A program made the translations under genes and the position numbers. This document shows, piece after piece, positions 42,304-47,565 of a stretch of 47,565 nucleotides of DNA (positions are counted from its first letter, which is position 1; each line of letters opens with the position of its first letter). Origin of the DNA: Entamoeba histolytica HM-1:IMSS (taxonomy: Eukaryota > Evosea > Mastigamoebida > Endamoebidae). The stretch lies in assembly GCF_000208925.1 (NCBI RefSeq), contig NW_001914964.1, forward strand, positions 1 through 47,565. Reading direction: 5' to 3'. The notes below the pieces were generated by a model. The model made no database searches, was not told the DNA's origin, and worked only from the letters and a program-made list of their open reading frames with translations.

Positions 42304-43678
42304 TTTGCTCCTAAAATAAAAAATAAAAAAAAATATGATAAATACAGAATATGTAAATATTTATGTTTATATTTTATAATCATTTATATTCATTTTGTAT
42401 GAAATATTAATGAAATAGATGATTTGATGAATCATATTTATTTTTATCATTTTATTCTTTTATTTATATGTTATTTACCTATCGTATTTTTATATATTTA
42501 TTTCTCTGTTTATATTATTTATATCATTGTATTCTTCTTATTATCTCTATATTATTATATTCTTCTTATTTGATTATTTTTATTTTTATATTCTTTAGAT
42601 TTTCTTCTTGTTATTCTTTTCTATTTAGTTGTATTTGTTTATTCATCTTTATCATTTTTATATTATTATCATTTATATCTATTTTCATTTTATATTTATT
42701 CTCTTTTGTTTTATATTAATATTAATTTTATCTTTGATTTTATTATTATATCATTGATTATCATTTCTCGTTTTATTTATCATTTATTCTTATTATTCTT
42801 TTTTTCTATATTCTATCTATATCATATATTCATTTCATTTTTCATTTATATTTTATCACTTATTATATGTTATAATAACATAACACATATGATTGATTAT
42901 ATAATAAACATCATGTTTAAATTATACATATAAATAAACGTAAAAAATAATAAAATATTTTTCAATAATAAAACAATACCAATTATTTTACATCATTAAA
43001 TTAGACACTTTTTATTGAATATTTCTAATTTTTACATTAAAATTACACTTTTTATTTCTTCTTTTCTTCTTTTATTACCTCTTTGTGTTTTATATTCTTT
43101 ATTATACTTTCTTTTTATTCTTTTATATCTTTATATTATTTTTATATTATTTGTTTTTCGTTGTTGTTTCTAGTTGTTTCTTCTATTATTTATCAAAACT
43201 ATATTCATTTATTCATTCTTTTTATTTCTTTTTTATTAATTCTTGAGTATTGTATATTTCTTTATTATTTCTTTATTATTTCATTTGTGTATTATCAAAA
43301 TATATGTTTTATTGAATTTATGTTGAATAAATTATTAAATAATTCAATATTTTCAATGTTAAATATTCATTATTTATTCTGAAATGTTGTGTATATTTAT
43401 TATATTAAATTAATATGATGAATGAATATCAATATTATTGTTTATTTGATTTTAAAACAAATAATAAATGAATATGAAATAATAAATAAAATAAAATAAT
43501 GAAGACAATGAAATGATAATGAAATAGAATAATCTAATATTGAACAAATCAAATAAAGAATATATTGAATATATCATTATTGTTACTTTATTATTATTTA
43601 TTATTTCAATTATTAAATATTAATAAATTATTATTCATGAATATTTAATTGATTGATATTTTACAATTTCATTTTCAT

Positions 43679-43698
43679 TTTATTTAATAAATGAAATA
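43679..43698. repeat. Target-site duplication, left copy, of LINE1-B
   Basis: tttatttaataaatgaaata occurs here and at 45503-45522. The uninterrupted copy of repeat X has it once (reverse complement near 24862-24881), which proves it was the target. Confidence 0.93.
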
Positions 43699-45502
43699 AG
43701 TATGATGACTAGATGGAAGATATTCATCGGCTATAAATTTAAATGAATATCTATGATGTATTAAATTAAATAGAGGAATTTTACAAGGTGATTCCTTATC
43801 CCCTCTACTCTTCATCATACAGATGAATGTAATTTCTCAAATCATCGAAGAGAAATTCCCAAAAGCAAATCACACAATATATATGGATGATTTGAGAATA
43901 ATGACAGAAAGTAATGAAGAAATGGGAATAATCCACAATGAAATTAAAGAAATAATAAGTGGAATAGGGATGGAAATGAATGAGAAAAAGTCAGGAATGA
44001 TATTAAAAACATTAAGGAAATACCAAATGGAATACAAAACATCAATGTAATTGAAGGTGATGACTTGTATAAATACTTAGGAATATTGCAGTCTGACGAA
44101 ATTGATGACACCTTCAATTGTAAAACCATCAAAGAAAAAATGAATCAGAAGATGGAAGAAATAAACAGTGATGAAAGTAGTAATAGAAGATATATCACTA
44201 GAATAAACACGGAAGTAATCAATATCTTCAGATATTCAGCATCAGTTGTAAATTGGAAAATCACTGAATTAGATAAAATTGATTTGGAGATAAGAAAATA
44301 TTTAAGAAAGGCAAAATACATTGGTGAAACTCCAAAGATCGGTTGTATGTCACTCTAGAAGAAATGAAGGATTAATAAATATAAGGGAAGAATATGTTAT
44401 TGAATTAGTTAGAACAGTGATGTACTACTGTACCAGAGAAAGTGAAATAGGAAATAACATATTAGATAGATGGTACAATAAGAAGGGAATATGGAATAGA
44501 ATTAAAAAACAATAATTCATAAAATCCCAGAAACAAAAATAGAAGAAATAATAAATGAAGGGATTGAAAATAAAAAAGAAAAAGAAGTAGTAGTAGAAAT
44601 AAAGAAATTATTGACAAATACATCAAAAAATGGAAGTCCCATCAAATTAGTGGACACTTCAGAAGATGGAATGAGTCAAAAGGAGTAGATAAAACTACTA
44701 CAGTGAAAGCATGGAAGTCCATCAATATTAAAAAGAATGCATTCCTACAATTAACTAAAATGCAAGATGGTGCAATATTTTGTGGGTATAGGAAAGCAAA
44801 AATAATGAAAAATGAAAGATTGAAATACTGCCCACTTTGTAAAGACAAGATAGCTACAGTAGAGCACATTCTACTATCTTGCATTGGTCATAAAAAATCA
44901 CAAATGGAAAAACATGACAATATAGGCATTATAATATGGGAGGGATTAATAAGAAAATGTACATTCAATAAACAATATAAAAAAACCCCATATGAAACAA
45001 TGTTCCAATATAAAGACATCACTATGATATTGAACAAACAAATAATGCCTAAAAGTGATGGACAATATCACAAAAGACCAGACATATACGTAGTAGATAA
45101 AAAGAACAAAACTGGTCTATTATTTGATATGACTATTGTGGCTGATCACAATATTAATGGAGTGTATTTGAAGAAAAGAAATATGTATAAGGAATTAAAG
45201 AATAGGCTAATGAAAATAGAAAAATTAAAAGATGTCAGAATAAATCCAGTAGTAATCTCAATAAATGGATTAGTAAATAAAGAAAGTATCAGAATAATTA
45301 AAGAAATAAAAATTGACATTGACATCGAAAAAGAAATTAAAAACCTTGTAATAAAAAACATGAAGGATGTCATGGAATACTGCGGAGATCACAATCAAAC
45401 ATACTCAGTAGAGCTACTAGAAGAAGAAGACGAAGGGATGGGATTAGTCTCCCCTAAGCCAGGAAGAATAGAAACTATTTCTATTAATACTTAATTAATT
45501 GC
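43699..45502 (+). mobile_element. EhLINE1-like: LINE1-B: 5'-truncated LINE1-like insertion inside repeat X
   Basis: This 1,804-bp element matches 7002-8807 of LINE1-A with few differences. It starts within the reverse transcriptase shortly before GILQGDSLSPLLF and ends ttaattaattgc, followed by the 20-bp target duplication. 5' truncation is the usual outcome of incomplete reverse transcription. It keeps YMDD (43880-43891), the CCHC motif (about 44829-44890) and PD-X14-D (from 45078). Confidence 0.95.
43785..45494 (+). pseudogene. LINE1-B ORF2 fragment: end of reverse transcriptase, linker and endonuclease
   Basis: The frames 43823-44050, 44065-44358, 44321-44515 and 44703-45494 are collinear with ORF2 of LINE1-A. 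The last one (263 codons, opened here by a GTG codon and not a true start) carries an uninterrupted CCHC plus PD-X14-D endonuclease and C-terminus, whereas LINE1-A has two stops there. The frame breaks near 44357 and 44513 are shared with LINE1-A. With the 5' end missing it cannot make a functional product. Confidence 0.88.
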
Positions 45503-45522
45503 TTTATTTAATAAATGAAATA
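45503..45522. repeat. Target-site duplication, right copy, of LINE1-B
   Basis: Perfect 20-bp match to 43679-43698. Repeat X resumes here. Confidence 0.93.
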
Positions 45523-45949
45523 TAAATAATAAATGAATGAATAATAATGTAATATATGAAATAATAAAAAGAAAAGATAAATAATAAAGAAATATATTAT
45601 ATTTAATATATAATATAATTTATTATCAAATATAATATTAATATCAAATGATGATTTATTTTTATTTCAAAATATTTTGCATCAATAAAAAAAATGTTGC
45701 TAAATATTTTGCATCATTAAATTTTGCGCTTTTTTTATTTGTTTCAATAAAATTTGCATCCTTTATTTTTTTCTTTCTTTTCTTCTTTTATCATCTCTTT
45801 TTCTTTTATTACACTTTTTCTTCTTTATTTTTATCTTCTCTATTTTCTACTTTTATTCTTTCTTCATCTTCATCTACTTCTTACTTTATTTTTATTTTTT
45901 TATATCATTCATTCTCTTCTTTTTCAATTATTTGCTTTTTTTCGTTGCC

Positions 45950-47565
45950 GTTATTATTTATCTACTTCTGTTTTCTTCTTTTCTTCATGAACTTCATTAT
46001 GGATATAGCAACAACATTTAATTAACATGATACAAACATGCCTCTAAATGTCTAATATTAAAAAACATTCTATATCATTTTATCCATTGTTTTATTATTT
46101 TATGAAAACATTGATTGAAATTCAAAATAATAATATTTATTTAAAATTCTTTTTATTCTTTTTTAATATAATCAACTATTTATTCAAATACATTCTTTTC
46201 ATTCTTCTGTGTCTTGTAACACAGATATAATAATAAACACATCTCATTCATCACTTTCTCATTATGTTCATTTTATTTCTTTAGTTTCTGGTTTTGCGGT
46301 ATTATTTTCTTTCAAAACATTCTTCTTCATTTTGAATTTACAAAATGTAATTTTCAACCACTGATATTTCAAAGGATAAGTAATTTAATTTATTTAATAT
46401 TCATTGATTGTTGTTAGTTGATAGTCGTTTTAAATAACAATTAGACATAACAATTATTTATCAATTTGATGAATTGAAGTTATTTATTATTAAAAAACAT
46501 TTCATTTTCATTTGAAATAAATAACTGCAATTCTACATTTCTTTAAATATTCTTCATAACATATTTTATTTAAATGAAAAACAACAAAATATTTTATCGA
46601 ATGTTACATAAACATTATTGTTGTTTTTATTTAATTTTTACATAAAAAAATATATTTTTGAAATAAAAGGAAATAGAAAATATTTAAAAATAAACGAATA
46701 AATTTATCGATAATTCAACATGACAGTTTGTTTTTGTTTATTAGTTTGAAATTCAAACATCATTAAATAAAAATAAATTTGTAATGTTATGATTGAATTA
46801 AAAAAATGACTAAATAATTTTACATGACTTTTGAAATATATTTATTATTACAATTGTTAATTTACATTAAACAATTATTTTTTATTTTATTTAGTGACAA
46901 TGATTATATTTTTATTCATAGATTATCAGTTAGAATGAATGATGATAATGATGTTAACTAATCAAAATAAAAGAATGAAATATGATTAAATTATTTATTA
47001 TTTTATCTTCAATAAACAAAAATATTATCAATATTGATATTTTCTCGTATTAATTATTTTAATTATTAAAGTACTGATTATTTCTTCTAATATGTTGCTA
47101 TTTAATATAATTTTATTTTTATTATGTTGTTATTTGATTTTCTTTTCTTTTATTCATTGTGTATTTATAATAATTATTTCATTTCTTTTCTCTTTTATTT
47201 CTTATTCTTATTTTATTATCTTATTTTTATTTATCATTTATTATCTTTATTAAATTAATTGATTGAAGTGGTGTTGATAAAACAAAGTAATATTAAATAT
47301 AATAACAACAAAGAAATAATAAAACAAAGATAAATAACTGACATTATTTATTTTCTATTATTCTTTATTTACATGAGAATAATCATTTCTTTATACTTTA
47401 ATATTGTTTATTCTTCTTTTATTATTTAGTTTTGAATTAATGAGAATGTTGATTTTCTATTCATTATTCTTTTATTTAAATTGAATTGATTTCTGTTTAT
47501 TTTTCATCATTTTAATTATTCTCATTCAATTATCATTTCTTTATTTCTTATTTTATGAATGAATA
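45950..47565. other. AT-rich gene-free right end
   Basis: About 1.6 kb following repeat X. There is no open frame with real coding character (46048-46230 is F/I/N-rich low complexity), no match to the LINE, SINE or X repeats, and no tRNA-like fold. The T-rich 47.1-47.25 kb part resembles repeat X only in composition. Confidence 0.45.

Larger units (their letters stand above)
42304..45949 (+). repeat. Repeat X, copy 2, split by LINE1-B
   Basis: The left part (42304-43698) and right part (45503-45949) together match the reverse complement of 24423-26257 end to end. The interruption is exactly LINE1-B plus one copy of its 20-bp target duplication. On this strand the repeat is T-rich and almost G-free (about 42.43-43.27 kb). 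Two related sub-blocks lie around 42985-43090 and 45705-45800; both contain catcattaaatt followed by ...actttttat or ...gctttttttat and then long T/C tracts, so X may itself contain an old internal duplication. F/Y/I/L-rich frames here differ from those of copy 1 and are not genes. Confidence 0.8.

Noticed and set aside
1..47565. CRISPR arrays, prokaryotic defence or phage-like modules
   Set aside because: The window is eukaryotic: introns, DOCK, RanBP1, Roco kinase and LINE/SINE. No spaced direct-repeat array or prokaryotic operon was seen.

Overview
The window looks like nuclear DNA of an Entamoeba of the E. histolytica / dispar / nuttalli group. It is strongly AT-rich, and its genes are compact and mostly intronless. 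The few introns are 41-139 nt long and start GTTTGT and end TAG. Non-LTR retrotransposons matching the EhLINE/EhSINE pattern fill much of the intergenic space: an R2/R4-type CCHC plus PD...D endonuclease, SINE1-like copies with internal 27-bp repeats, and a 3' tail shared by LINE and SINE. The species call is inference from these traits.

Layout, left to right. The first 313 bases are the C-terminal end of an unknown charged protein. A 5'-truncated TLDc-domain gene (1704-2216, minus) abuts a SINE1-like copy (2300-2845). After an A-rich stretch and a diverged SINE/LINE tail comes a near full-length LINE1-like element (4033-8807, plus) with a 19-bp target duplication. About 140 bp after it starts a giant Roco-type kinase gene (8963-14815, three exons by my model). 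Its domains are RhoGAP-like, GRAM, dead myotubularin-like, leucine-rich repeats, Roc-like lacking a P-loop, COR, and an apparently active TKL kinase. Then follow an acyl-CoA-synthetase-like gene with eroded catalytic motifs (minus), an unknown acidic gene with a YQQSYEG repeat (plus), and a membrane-anchored S41-type protease-like gene (minus).

A 5.1-kb insertion (22830-27977), flanked by a perfect 25-bp direct repeat, lies between the S41 gene and a DOCK-family Rho GEF gene. Inside it, the 3' half of a second LINE family lies on the minus strand, the 5' half lies on the plus strand, and a 1.8-kb unclassified repeat ('repeat X') sits between them. Downstream are the DOCK gene (28029-35201, two exons), a phosphoglucomutase/phosphopentomutase (minus), a RanBP1 homologue (plus) and a UBX-domain protein (minus, two exons). 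The right end holds a second SINE1-like copy and a second, inverted copy of repeat X. That X copy is split by a 5'-truncated LINE1 with a 20-bp target duplication, and the uninterrupted X copy preserves the exact empty site.

The host genes do not form one pathway. Roco/RhoGAP-like, DOCK and RanBP1 are all small-GTPase-linked signalling or transport factors, but their proximity may be chance. I found no CRISPR, rRNA, tRNA or prokaryote-type system. The most interesting material is the Roco architecture with its recovered 5' exons, the composite inverted LINE insertion, and repeat X with its empty/filled site pair. All domain and homology calls were made by eye, with no database search.
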